From positions 1 through 64,000 of the forward strand of contig DATAEK010000061.1 of the NCBI GenBank assembly GCA_036258055.1: a stretch of 64,000 bases of DNA, read 5' to 3'. Made by a program: the position numbers and the translations under genes. The notes beneath the pieces were generated by a model that was not told the DNA's origin, searched no databases, and saw only the letters and a program-made list of their open reading frames with translations. The DNA comes from DATAEK01 sp036258055 (GTDB taxonomy: Bacteria; Acidobacteriota; Vicinamibacteria; Vicinamibacterales; 2-12-FULL-66-21). Below, in pieces: positions 32,873 through 40,936 of the stretch (position 1 is its first letter; each line of letters begins with the position of its first letter).

Positions 32873-34013
32873 CGGACGTCGTGGCCACCGCCATCGTATC
32901 GAGCACAGTTCCGATCTTCTGAAGTCCAGCAGACAGATGCGACGGATCCGACCCGAATCCGATTCGCAGGTAGCCGTCCATCTCGAAGTGATCCCCGGGC
33001 ACGACGAGCACGCTCTGTTCGTCCCGCAGGCGCTCAACGAGCGTGGTCGAGTTGACCGCGTGTTGATAACGAACGAAGACAATGGCTCCCGCTTCCGGCG
33101 CAACGTGTGACAGGGCCGGGCCGCGCGCTTCAATCCACTTCTGCACCAGCGGATAGTTGGTGCGGACGATGCCACGCGTTCTGCCGAGGAGAAGATCACG
33201 TCGAGCGGGGGCGAGTGCGATGCGGGCCAGCCTGTCGTTGACCGCCCCGGGCGCGATCGTCGTGTAGTCGTGAAGCCCCCAGAGCTCCTCGATCAGGGAT
33301 GGTGGAGCGACGACCCAGCCGATGCGCAGTCCAGGGAGCCCGTACGCTTTCGAGAGACCGCTCGTCACGATCGCGCGCTCGTACCGTCCCCACACGCTCG
33401 GCGTGTCGCGGCCATCGAGCTCTGCCCCGCGATAAATCTCATCCGCGATCACCCACGCGCCTGAGCGGCCGGCGATGCGACAGATGCCGTCGAGGTCCGC
33501 GACGGAAAGACGGCTGCCAGTTGGATTGTTCGGGTTGCAGATCAGAATGAGCCTGGTCTTCGGCGTGACGAGGCGGGCGAGCGCGTCGAGATCGACGCGC
33601 CATCGCGGTGAGCCCGTCGAGTCGCACGCGAGCGGCCACGGCTTGACCAGGGCGCCGAGCCCGCGCGCGAGGCCCTGCGCCTGCATGTAGTTGGGGACCA
33701 TCAGGACGGCTTCGTCGTCCCGGTCCAGCAGGTGCCAGAGCGCCAGACAGTTGGCTTCTGAACCGCCGTTTGTGACCTGCACGTGGTCGACGGTTGCGCC
33801 CGGATAGAGGTCAGTGATGAGCGAGCGCAGCTCCACTGTGCCGTTCGTCTGAGGGTAGCCGAGCTCTTGCGCCAGGACGGCATGCCGCTCATCGTCGGTC
33901 CTCGCCAGCTCTTCGACCCGCAACGGGTGCACGCCGCTTTCCGCGAGGTTCCAGGCCACGCGGTTTTCCCACGTGGACTGCAGACGTTCCATCGCAAACG
34001 CTTCGAACCGCAT
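32862..34013 (-). CDS. PLP-dependent class I/II aminotransferase
   Basis: 383 residues from ATG 34013. Fold-type I motifs are present: VTNGGSEANCLALWHLLD, ILICNPNNPTGSRLS, WVIADEIYRGAE, the PLP Lys in SGLSKAYGLPGLRIGW, and the substrate-carboxylate Arg near the end (LRIGFGSD). The specificity is unknown; aspartate-type, aromatic or capreomycidine-synthase-like activities are all possible. Coupling with hom suggests a role in amino-acid synthesis near homoserine, for example a 2-oxo acid step. A TACACT element ends seven bases before the ATG. Confidence 0.9.
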   Translation of the reverse strand: MRFEAFAMERLQSTWENRVAWNLAESGVHPLRVEELARTDDERHAVLAQELGYPQTNGTVELRSLITDLYPGATVDHVQVTNGGSEANCLALWHLLDRDDEAVLMVPNYMQAQGLARGLGALVKPWPLACDSTGSPRWRVDLDALARLVTPKTRLILICNPNNPTGSRLSVADLDGICRIAGRSGAWVIADEIYRGAELDGRDTPSVWGRYERAIVTSGLSKAYGLPGLRIGWVVAPPSLIEELWGLHDYTTIAPGAVNDRLARIALAPARRDLLLGRTRGIVRTNYPLVQKWIEARGPALSHVAPEAGAIVFVRYQHAVNSTTLVERLRDEQSVLVVPGDHFEMDGYLRIGFGSDPSHLSAGLQKIGTVLDTMAVATTSDAR

Positions 34014-34020
34014 GTCGGGC

Positions 34021-34026
34021 AGTGTA
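34021..34026 (-). promoter_or_regulatory. -10 element (TACACT) for the aminotransferase-hom unit
   Basis: Minus strand TACACT (34026-34021), then seven bases, then ATG 34013. Confidence 0.5.
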
Positions 34027-34136
34027 CTTGAAAGTCTTGTTGCGAACGACGCGCCCCGCGCGCGTCGTTGGGCTATTCTGACCGGGAACGGTCGCAGCGG
34101 TAGGAAACTCGAGCTCACCAGTCAGTGGAGGACACC

Positions 34137-34841
34137 GTGATCCGCACGCTTGTGGGAATGCTGGTCTTGAGCAGCGCAACGCTGACGTTCGCGCAGACGG
34201 TCACGCCGGCAGCCTCGGAGCCTCCGGTCGTTGTGACTTCCGGGGAAGGCACGGTCAAGCGCGCTCCCGATCAGGCGTGGGTGACGCTTGCCGTCGAGTC
34301 GCGCGCGAAGACGTCACGCGAGGCGCAGCGGCTGAACGCGGACGCGATGTCGGCGGTGATGGGCAAGCTGAAATCAATGCTGCCCGCGGACGCCGTCCGT
34401 ACCATCGCCTACGATCTGCAGCCCGAATACGACTACGCAAACGGCCGGCAGACATTGCGTGGCTACGCGGCCCGCAACGCGCTCGACGTCCGGGTCGACG
34501 ATCTCGCGAAGGTGGGTGAAGTGCTCGATGCGGCTGTTGGCGCGGGAGCCACATCCGCCAGCAACATCCGGTTCGATCTCAAAGACCGCGCGTCGGCGGA
34601 ACGTGATGCGTTGCAGCGTGCCGTCGAAGATGCAAAGGCCCGTGCCACGGCGGCAGCTGCCGGTGCCGGCATGAAGATCGATCGCATCGTCCGCATCGAG
34701 GAACAGCGCCCGGAGATGATTCCTCCGCCACGACCGGTCATGACGATGAGAGCCGAAGCGGCGCCGGCGCCGCCAACGCAAGTCGTGCCCGGCGAGCTGG
34801 AGATCAAAGCGATGGTGACGCTGACGGCGGCAATCAAGTGA
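34137..34841 (+). CDS. SIMPL (DUF541) domain secreted protein
   Basis: 234 residues. GGAGG at 34127-34131 precedes GTG 34137, which opens a signal peptide ending LTFAQ. The domain matches the SIMPL/DUF541 family: VVVTSGEGTVKRAPDQAWVTLAVES, then helices, DLQPEYDYANGRQTLRGYAARN, and a late ALQRAVEDAKARATAAAAGAGM. The final strands include EIKAMVTLTAAI. The family is widespread in bacterial periplasms and includes oxidative-stress and outer-membrane-protease-like members; its molecular function is not settled. The gene is single; a twin-hairpin repeat follows it. Confidence 0.9.
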   Translation: MIRTLVGMLVLSSATLTFAQTVTPAASEPPVVVTSGEGTVKRAPDQAWVTLAVESRAKTSREAQRLNADAMSAVMGKLKSMLPADAVRTIAYDLQPEYDYANGRQTLRGYAARNALDVRVDDLAKVGEVLDAAVGAGATSASNIRFDLKDRASAERDALQRAVEDAKARATAAAAGAGMKIDRIVRIEEQRPEMIPPPRPVMTMRAEAAPAPPTQVVPGELEIKAMVTLTAAIK

Positions 34842-34887
34842 GGCAATCTAGAGGTAGTGAAAGCGGACAGTCGCCACTAACCCGCGG

Positions 34888-35020
34888 CGCGAGCAGCCTT
34901 GAGCCGCAGCGAGCGCGAACGCGCGAGCTGCAGCGTCTGGGGGCGGGGCCCCAGACGCATTGAGCAAGGAAGCGAGCGCTGGCCGGCCGCGGGGGTGGGG
35001 CCCCGCGGCAAACTAAAGAA
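34888..35020. repeat. Twin-hairpin intergenic repeat, copy 1
   Basis: Contains hairpin 1 at 34933-34958 (GCGTCTGGGG, loop GCGGGG, CCCCAGACGC) and hairpin 2 at 34986-35009 (GCCGCGGGG, loop GTGGGG, CCCCGCGGC). Bases 34891-34959 match 38666-38734 with a single mismatch in the first loop. It ends the 202-base space between the SIMPL gene and the rmuC stop. Confidence 0.85.
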
Positions 35021-35043
35021 TGCCGACAGGATGCCCCTGGTCG

Positions 35044-36483
35044 CTAGATCCGATCGTCTTCATCGACGACAACTGCATCAACCGTGTCATCGTCGAAGAG
35101 ACCCATGAGCTCAGGCGCGCCGATCGGTCGCGCCGTCTGATCGATCGTTGCGAGCTCCGGAACTTCCTCCGGCGTGGTGATCCCTTTGTCTTTCAACCTT
35201 CGTGCAGTGACCAGGACCCGGCTCTCGAGCGAGCCCACCGCCTTGTTATAGGCCTCGACCGATCGCATCAGCCCGCGAGCCACCTCTTCGAAGTGCATCG
35301 CCATGACCCGGATGCGCTCGTAGAGCTGACGCCCGAGATCGCTGATCTCCTGCGCGTTCTTGGCGATCTTTTCCTGCTGCCAGCCGTACGCCACGGCGCG
35401 AAGGAGCGCGATCAACGTCAACGGGCTCGCGAGCATCACGCCGCGGCCGAGACTGAAGTCGAGCAGCGCGGGATCCTGCTGCATCGCCGTGCTCAGCAAC
35501 ATTTCCCCGGGCACGAACATGATCACGAGATCCGGCGCAGGCTGAAAATGCTGCCAGTAGGTCTTGTTGCCGAGGCGGACGACGTGGTCCCGCACCTGGC
35601 GCGCATGATCGCGCATCCTGGTTTCACGGACGACGCGGTCGTCTGCTTCCATCGCGTCGAGGTAGGCCGACGACGGGACCTTGGCGTCCACGACGACGTT
35701 CTTGCCACCAGGCAGGCGAACGATCATGTCGGGCGTGACTCGTGAGCCGTCGGCGGAAACCGACTCCTTCAAATCGAAGTCGCAGTACTCGAGCATTCCA
35801 GCCGCTTCAACCACACGACGGAGCTGAAGCTCGCCCCACTGGCCCCGCACGTTGGGCGAGCGCAACGCCTGCACCAGCCGGCCGGTCTCGGTCTGGAGCA
35901 TCTGTTGCGACAGCTGAAGCGACTTGAGCTGCTCGGAAAGGGCCGACGCCGTGCCGACGCGGTTCTGCTCGACCTCCTGAAGCTTGCCGTCCACGTTGGC
36001 GAGTGACTGCTTCAGCGGCTGAATCAGCTCGTCGATCGCTCTCTGCCGACCTTCGAGATCGAGCTTCGCGGTTTGCTGGAATTCGCCCAGGGATGTCCTT
36101 GCCAGCTCCAGGAATGACTGGTTGTTCTGACGAAGCGCCTCGGCGGAAAGCGCTGAAAATGCCTCGCGGAGTTTGATCTCGGCCTGCTGAATCAGCGCGA
36201 GCTTCTCCGCCGCGCTGCGGCGCTCGGCGTTGACCTCGGCTGCCAGTCGGGCCTGTTGCTGGCGCGAGTCCGAGAGTGCGTCCTCCGATCGCGTCAGCGC
36301 GGCTTCGAGACCCGCAACCTGCGATTGAGCGTCCTGCGCACGGGCCTGGGCGGCCGCAACGGACCCCCCGAGCTCGGCTCTGACCTCCGCAGCCCGGCGT
36401 TCGGCCTGTGCATGTGCGACGAACCAGGCCGCGGCGATGCCGACAACTGCCACGACGAGGAACAGGATTGTCCCGGAAACCAC
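35044..36483 (-). CDS. rmuC: DNA recombination protein RmuC
   Basis: 479 residues from GTG 36483. RmuC proteins have an N-terminal membrane helix (about residues 3-24), a long coiled coil (about 30-190) and a restriction-endonuclease-like C-terminal domain. The C-terminal domain shows RSPNVRGQWGELQLRRVVEAAGM, DMIVRLPGGKNVVVDAKVPSSAYLDA, with the acidic and Lys residues expected of a PD-(D/E)xK core, and ERIRVMAMHFEEVARG. The role is in genome stability, reducing inversions between repeats. TAAACT ends seven bases before the start codon. It ends in an Asp/Glu/Val-rich tail. It is a single gene. Confidence 0.93.
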   Translation of the reverse strand: MVSGTILFLVVAVVGIAAAWFVAHAQAERRAAEVRAELGGSVAAAQARAQDAQSQVAGLEAALTRSEDALSDSRQQQARLAAEVNAERRSAAEKLALIQQAEIKLREAFSALSAEALRQNNQSFLELARTSLGEFQQTAKLDLEGRQRAIDELIQPLKQSLANVDGKLQEVEQNRVGTASALSEQLKSLQLSQQMLQTETGRLVQALRSPNVRGQWGELQLRRVVEAAGMLEYCDFDLKESVSADGSRVTPDMIVRLPGGKNVVVDAKVPSSAYLDAMEADDRVVRETRMRDHARQVRDHVVRLGNKTYWQHFQPAPDLVIMFVPGEMLLSTAMQQDPALLDFSLGRGVMLASPLTLIALLRAVAYGWQQEKIAKNAQEISDLGRQLYERIRVMAMHFEEVARGLMRSVEAYNKAVGSLESRVLVTARRLKDKGITTPEEVPELATIDQTARPIGAPELMGLFDDDTVDAVVVDEDDRI

Positions 36484-36490
36484 GACACGA

Positions 36491-36496
36491 AGTTTA
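36491..36496 (-). promoter_or_regulatory. -10 element (TAAACT) for rmuC, leaderless configuration
   Basis: Minus strand TAAACT (36496-36491), seven bases, GTG 36483. Confidence 0.5.
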
Positions 36497-36556
36497 GGCG
36501 AAAGACACGTGAAGTGCCAGCACTACTGTCGGAGCGGATGCCGTCAGGTGCTGCTT

Positions 36557-36597
36557 TTTGACTCAATCAGGGTCAAATCCGCTCGATCGGGTTGACC
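36557..36597. promoter_or_regulatory. Candidate operator half-sites upstream of the suf operon
   Basis: TTTGAC (36557-36562) and GTCAAA (36572-36577) form an inverted repeat with a 9-base spacer. TTGACC (36592-36597), which is also the -35 hexamer, pairs in inverted orientation with GGTCAA (36571-36576). The Rrf2-type regulator encoded in the operon is the obvious candidate to bind here, but no consensus match can be claimed. Confidence 0.35.
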
Positions 36598-36620
36598 ACT
36601 CTCACCCCGCAGCCTAAAAT
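36592..36620 (+). promoter_or_regulatory. Promoter of the suf operon
   Basis: TTGACC (36592-36597), a 17-base spacer and TAAAAT (36615-36620), about 65 bases before sufA. Confidence 0.6.
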
Positions 36621-36685
36621 AGGACTGTACTGGTCGTAGATGGAGTCGGTGGTAGGGATCAGGCCATCGCGATCGAGGCCGTAAC

Positions 36686-37012
36686 ATGTTTCAGATCAGC
36701 GAGAACGCGAGCAGGCTCATCAAGAAGATGACCCTCAGAAACAGCATCCCTGAGGGCGGGTTGCGAATCGGCATCAAGGCTGGCGGATGCTCGGGTCTGA
36801 GCTATACGTTTTCGTGGGAAGCCAGGCCTCGCGAAAACGATCACATCTTCGAAGGCCTTGAAGGCGCGAAGGTCTTCATCGATCCGAAGAGTTACCGCTT
36901 CATTGACGGCACGACCCTCGACTACGACACCAGCCTGGTGAGCAAGGGCTTCGTCTTCGACAACCCGAACGCGAAAGGCACGTGCGGGTGCGGGACGTCA
37001 TTCAGTGTGTGA
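36686..37012 (+). CDS. sufA: A-type iron-sulfur carrier / assembly protein (HesB/IscA/SufA)
   Basis: 108 residues. Carries or transfers Fe-S clusters. The three family Cys are present: Cys35 in KAGGCSGLSY and Cys100/Cys102 in GTCGCGTSF. The middle has the expected strands (KVFIDPKSYRFIDGTTLDY). It is the first gene of a nine-gene Fe-S cluster operon, 73 bases after the -35 to -10 promoter region, with no obvious Shine-Dalgarno sequence. A 154-base gap with an inverted heptamer repeat separates it from sufB. Confidence 0.95.
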   Translation: MFQISENASRLIKKMTLRNSIPEGGLRIGIKAGGCSGLSYTFSWEARPRENDHIFEGLEGAKVFIDPKSYRFIDGTTLDYDTSLVSKGFVFDNPNAKGTCGCGTSFSV

Positions 37013-37120
37013 GTCGCGTCGGTGCGTTGCGCCGCCGCTGATTCGCATCGTCCGGGTTGAACTGGCAACCACGACCGTCAACTTCAAAGCGCACCGTGCG
37101 CTAGCGTGAAGCTGGCCGAG

Positions 37121-37150
37121 AGCGGACCGCGGAAAGCGGACCGCGACAAG
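37121..37150. repeat. Heptamer-phased intergenic repeat, copy 2 (inverted)
   Basis: AGCGGAC-CGCGGAA-AGCGGAC-CGCGACA: the reverse complement of the CTTGTCGCGGTCCGCT unit seen at 8876 and 63760. It lies just before sufB. Confidence 0.7.
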
Positions 37151-37166
37151 AAGCAGCAAGAACAAC

Positions 37167-38612
37167 ATGTCCACATCGACTGAAACCATCGAACAGCTCG
37201 CTACGCGCGAGTACAAATACGGCTTCTACACCGACGTCGAAACCGAGACAGTCCCGAAGGGCCTCAACGAGGACATCATCCGGCTCATTTCGGAGAAGAA
37301 GCAGGAGCCGGAGTGGCTGCTCGAATGGCGGCTCAAGGCGTATCGCCTGTGGCTGACGATGAAGGAGCCGACCTGGCAGAACGTCAAGTACGACCCGATC
37401 AACTACCAGGACATCGTCTACTACTCGGCGCCGAAGAAAAAGAAGGTGCTGAACAGCCTCGACGAGGTCGATCCGGAAGTCAGACGGACGTTCGACAAGC
37501 TGGGTATCCCGCTCGAGGAGCAGAAGCTGTTCGCCGGCGTGGCGGTAGACGCGGTCTTCGACAGCGTCTCGGTGGCGACGACGTTCCGCGAGAAGCTGGC
37601 GTCGGTCGGGATCATCTTCATGTCGTTTTCGGACGCGGTGCGCGAGCACCCGGAGCTCGTGAAGAAGTATCTGGGCTCGGTCGTGCCCTACACCGACAAC
37701 TTCTTCGCCACGCTGAACTCGGCGGTCTTCACGGACGGGTCGTTCGTGTACATCCCGAAGGGCGTCCGCTGCCCGATGGAGCTGTCGACCTACTTCCGGA
37801 TCAACGCGAAGGACACCGGACAGTTCGAGCGCACGCTGATCATTGCGGAGGAAGGCTCGCACGTCAGCTACCTCGAGGGCTGCACGGCGCCGATGCGCGA
37901 TGAGAACCAGCTCCACGCTGCCGTCGTCGAGCTCATCGCGCACGATGATGCGACCATCAAGTACTCGACGATCCAGAACTGGTACCCCGGCGACAAGGAC
38001 GGCAAGGGTGGCATCTACAACTTCGTGACCAAGCGTGGGATGTGCGCTGGTCGAGGATCGAAGATCACGTGGACCCAGGTCGAGACCGGCTCGGCGATCA
38101 CGTGGAAGTATCCCGGCTGCATTCTGCAGGGGGACAACTCGATCGGTGAGTTCTACTCCGTTGCCACCACCAATAACTGGCAACAGGCAGACACCGGTAC
38201 GAAGATGATCCACCTCGGGAAGAACACCCGCAGCACGATCGTGTCGAAGGGGATCTCGGCGGGTCACGGCCAGAACACGTATCGTGGGCTCGTGCGCGTG
38301 GGGAAGAAGGCCAAGAACGCGCGGAACTACTCGCAGTGCGACTCGCTGCTCATCGGCGACAAGTGCGGCGCGCACACGTTCCCGTATCTCGAAATCCGCA
38401 ACACATCCGCGCGTGTCGAGCACGAAGCGTCCACGTCGAAGATTGGCGAGGATCAGATCTTCTATCTCCGCCAGCGCGGCCTGACGCTCGAGGATGCGGT
38501 CAACATGATCGTCAGTGGCTTCTGCAAAGAGGTCTTCCGCGAGCTCCCGATGGAATTCGCGGTTGAAGCACAGAAGCTCTTGAGCGTGTCGCTCGAGGGA
38601 TCGGTAGGCTAG
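37167..38612 (+). CDS. sufB: Fe-S cluster assembly scaffold SufB
   Basis: 481 residues, normal SufB length. SufB is the scaffold subunit of the SufBCD complex on which clusters are built from sulfur delivered by SufS/SufU. Diagnostic segments are NYQDIVYYSAPKKKK, IPKGVRCPMELSTYFRIN, EGCTAPMRDENQLHAAVVEL, the beta-helix core IKYSTIQNWYPGDKDGKGGIYN (split into shorter pieces in the family logo), and NARNYSQCDSLLIGDKCGAHTFPY with the functionally important Cys. A twin-hairpin repeat lies between it and sufC, which could modulate mRNA stability within the operon. Confidence 0.97.
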   Translation: MSTSTETIEQLATREYKYGFYTDVETETVPKGLNEDIIRLISEKKQEPEWLLEWRLKAYRLWLTMKEPTWQNVKYDPINYQDIVYYSAPKKKKVLNSLDEVDPEVRRTFDKLGIPLEEQKLFAGVAVDAVFDSVSVATTFREKLASVGIIFMSFSDAVREHPELVKKYLGSVVPYTDNFFATLNSAVFTDGSFVYIPKGVRCPMELSTYFRINAKDTGQFERTLIIAEEGSHVSYLEGCTAPMRDENQLHAAVVELIAHDDATIKYSTIQNWYPGDKDGKGGIYNFVTKRGMCAGRGSKITWTQVETGSAITWKYPGCILQGDNSIGEFYSVATTNNWQQADTGTKMIHLGKNTRSTIVSKGISAGHGQNTYRGLVRVGKKAKNARNYSQCDSLLIGDKCGAHTFPYLEIRNTSARVEHEASTSKIGEDQIFYLRQRGLTLEDAVNMIVSGFCKEVFRELPMEFAVEAQKLLSVSLEGSVG

Positions 38613-38655
38613 CCCCTCGCAGCCTTTCTGAGAGCAGCCAGTAGCTGCTAACCAA

Positions 38656-38792
38656 CGGCGCGAGCGAGCAGCCTTGAGCCGCAGCGAGCGCGAACGCGCG
38701 AGCTGCAGCGTCTGGGGGTGGGGCCCCAGACGCACTGAAAAAGCGAAGCGCTGACAGGTCGCGGGGGTGGGGACCCGCGACAAACGAATAAA
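38656..38792. repeat. Twin-hairpin intergenic repeat, copy 2
   Basis: Hairpin 1 at 38708-38733 (GCGTCTGGGG, loop GTGGGG, CCCCAGACGC) and hairpin 2 at 38758-38781 (GTCGCGGG, 8-base loop, CCCGCGAC). Bases 38666-38734 match copy 1 with one mismatch. The element sits inside the suf operon, between sufB and sufC, in the 224-base gap. Confidence 0.85.
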
Positions 38793-38836
38793 AGATGCGC
38801 CCCACAGAGAGTCAGAAATAGCTAGCAGCCGCAGCC

Positions 38837-39598
38837 ATGCTTGATATCAAAAACTTACAAGTTCGCGCTGAAGACAAAGACATCCTGAAGGGGATCGACC
38901 TGCACGTGGACGCCGGCGAGGTGCACGCCATCATGGGCCCGAACGGGTCGGGCAAGAGCACCCTCGCCCGCGTGCTGGCTGGCCATCCCGAGTATCAGAT
39001 CACCGGCGGCACGGTCACCTACGAGGGCCACGATCTGCTCGACATGGATCCGGACGAGCGCGCCCGCGAAGGCGTGTTCATGGCGTTCCAGTATCCGGTC
39101 GAGATCGCCGGCGTGAACAACGCCTACTTCCTCAAGGCGGCGCTCAACGCGAAGCGGAAGCATCTCGGGCAGCCAGAACTCGACGCCATGGAGTTCATGC
39201 AGCTCGTGCGCGAGAAGGCGAAGCTGCTCGACATCGATCAGCAGATGCTGAGCCGGGCCGTCAACGAGGGGTTTTCGGGCGGCGAGAAAAAGCGCAACGA
39301 GATTTTCCAGATGGCGCTGCTCGAGCCGAAGCTGTCGATTCTCGACGAGACCGATTCCGGCCTCGACATCGACGCGCTGAAGGTCGTCTCGCACGGCGTG
39401 AACGAGCTCCGCAGCCCGGATCGGGCGATCATCGTCGTCACGCACTATCAGCGGCTGCTCAACTACATCGTGCCGGACTACGTGCACGTGTTGAGCGCCG
39501 GCCGGATCGTGAAGTCGGGCGGCAAGGAGCTGGCGCTCGAGCTCGAAGAGAAGGGTTATGTCTGGCTCGAGACCGGTGCCGAGCCGGTCCGCGCGTAG
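38837..39598 (+). CDS. sufC: Fe-S cluster assembly ATPase SufC
   Basis: 253 residues. The ABC-type ATPase that binds SufB and SufD and drives conformational change of the scaffold. Walker A is GPNGSGKST (about 35-43), the signature is FSGGEKKRNE, Walker B is LSILDETDSGLDIDAL with the SufC-typical DETDSGLD, and the His switch lies in VVTHYQRLLNYI. Length and motif set are fully normal. It follows sufB after a repeat-containing gap of 224 bases and precedes sufD by 15 bases. Confidence 0.97.
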   Translation: MLDIKNLQVRAEDKDILKGIDLHVDAGEVHAIMGPNGSGKSTLARVLAGHPEYQITGGTVTYEGHDLLDMDPDERAREGVFMAFQYPVEIAGVNNAYFLKAALNAKRKHLGQPELDAMEFMQLVREKAKLLDIDQQMLSRAVNEGFSGGEKKRNEIFQMALLEPKLSILDETDSGLDIDALKVVSHGVNELRSPDRAIIVVTHYQRLLNYIVPDYVHVLSAGRIVKSGGKELALELEEKGYVWLETGAEPVRA

Positions 39599-39613
39599 AC
39601 GGGACTGTTGCAC

Positions 39614-40936
39614 ATGACACAGGTTGCAGAAAAGCTTCAGCCGTGGCTGGCGGCGCTCGACGAGCGCCCGCAAGGCGGACCGCGATGGCAGCAGGATCTT
39701 CGCGATCGTGGCGCAGCGCGATTCGCGCGCCTCGGATTCCCGACGACCCGCGACGAAGACTGGCGGTTCACGAGCGTCGCGACGATCGCCAACTCGGAAT
39801 TCGGCACGCCGCCGGTTCCCGCGGTCGTCACCGACGAGGATCTCGCGCCCTTTGTCTACGCGGACGCGGCGCACCGGCTGGTCCTGGTCAATGGCCGGTT
39901 CTCGCCGGAGCTGTCGCGCGTCAGCGGCCTTCCGACTGGCGTCCGCTTCGGGTCGCTGGCCAGCGCCATTCAGTCTGAATCGGACGCGGTGGCGCGTTAC
40001 CTTGGACAGCTCGCCGATTTTGGCGGGCGGGCGTTTACCGCACTCAACACCGCATTCCTCCAGGACGGCGCGTTCGTCCTGATTCCGGATCGGCTGGTCC
40101 TTCAGACGCCGTTGCAGCTCATTTTCCTGTCGACGGGCAGCGTCCCGTTCATGTCCAGTCCGCGGACGCTGGTCCTCGCCGGCGAGCGCAGCCAATCGCG
40201 CATCGTCGAGACCTACGTCGGTGCACCGGGTCACGCCTACTTCTCGAACGCCGTGACCGAGGTCGCTGTCGGGGAATACGCGATCGTCGACCACTACAAG
40301 GTACAGGAAGAGGCGGTCGAGGCGTTCCACATCGCGGCGATGCACGTCCACGCCGCTCGCAACTCGACGTTCTCGTCGCATGCCTTCTCGCTCGGCGGCA
40401 AGCTCGCGCGGAACGACATCTTCACCGTGCTCGACGGCGAGGGGGCCGAGTGCACGCTCAACGGGCTGTACCTCGCCGATGGCGAGCGGCTCGTCGACAC
40501 GCACACCACGATCGATCACGCGAAGCCGCACTGCCCGAGCCACGAGGTCTACAAGGGGATCCTCGGCGGTCGCGCCCGGGCGATCTTCAACGGCAAGATC
40601 ATCGTCCGTCCTGACGCGCAGAAGACGGACGCCAAGCAGACGAATCGCGCGCTGCTCCTCACCGACGAGGCCACGATCAACACGAAGCCTCAGCTCGAGA
40701 TTTTTGCCGACGACGTGAAGTGCACGCACGGCGCGGCGATCGGGCAACTCGACGACGACGCGCTCTTCTATCTGCGCTCGCGCGGGTTCACGTTTGCCGA
40801 GGCCCGCGACCTGCTGATTCACGCATTTGCAGGCGAGATCCTCGACCGCGTGCAGGTCGAACCGCTGCGCCGCGCGCTCGAAGTCGAGCTGTACGCGCAG
40901 CTGGCCAAGGATCTGGCCGAGGTCGATGCCGCATGA
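39614..40936 (+). CDS. sufD: Fe-S cluster assembly protein SufD
   Basis: 440 residues from ATG 39614; a TTG six bases upstream is an alternative. SufD is the SufB paralogue in SufBC2D. N-terminal helices contain GFPTTRDEDWRFT. The beta-helix region has GERSQSRIVETYVGAPGHAYF, HHVDYKVQ-type strands (VDHYKVQEEAVEAFHI), and the C-terminal signature DDVKCTHGAAIGQLDDDALFYLRSRG with the conserved Cys and His. The TGA overlaps the ATG of sufS (ATGA), so translation is coupled. Confidence 0.96.
   Translation: MTQVAEKLQPWLAALDERPQGGPRWQQDLRDRGAARFARLGFPTTRDEDWRFTSVATIANSEFGTPPVPAVVTDEDLAPFVYADAAHRLVLVNGRFSPELSRVSGLPTGVRFGSLASAIQSESDAVARYLGQLADFGGRAFTALNTAFLQDGAFVLIPDRLVLQTPLQLIFLSTGSVPFMSSPRTLVLAGERSQSRIVETYVGAPGHAYFSNAVTEVAVGEYAIVDHYKVQEEAVEAFHIAAMHVHAARNSTFSSHAFSLGGKLARNDIFTVLDGEGAECTLNGLYLADGERLVDTHTTIDHAKPHCPSHEVYKGILGGRARAIFNGKIIVRPDAQKTDAKQTNRALLLTDEATINTKPQLEIFADDVKCTHGAAIGQLDDDALFYLRSRGFTFAEARDLLIHAFAGEILDRVQVEPLRRALEVELYAQLAKDLAEVDAA

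Noticed and set aside
32873..33199. N-terminal extension of homoserine dehydrogenase
   Set aside because: It is antiparallel-frame sequence inside the aminotransferase gene; the Rossmann motif begins right after ATG 32872.
37101..38783. 560-codon open frame on the minus strand opposite sufB
   Set aside because: Same reason: it is the complement frame of sufB and includes the repeat element.
38855..40822. 655-codon open frame on the minus strand opposite sufC-sufD
   Set aside because: Antisense shadow of strongly conserved plus-strand genes in GC-rich DNA; its Arg/Asp-rich sequence has no domain.
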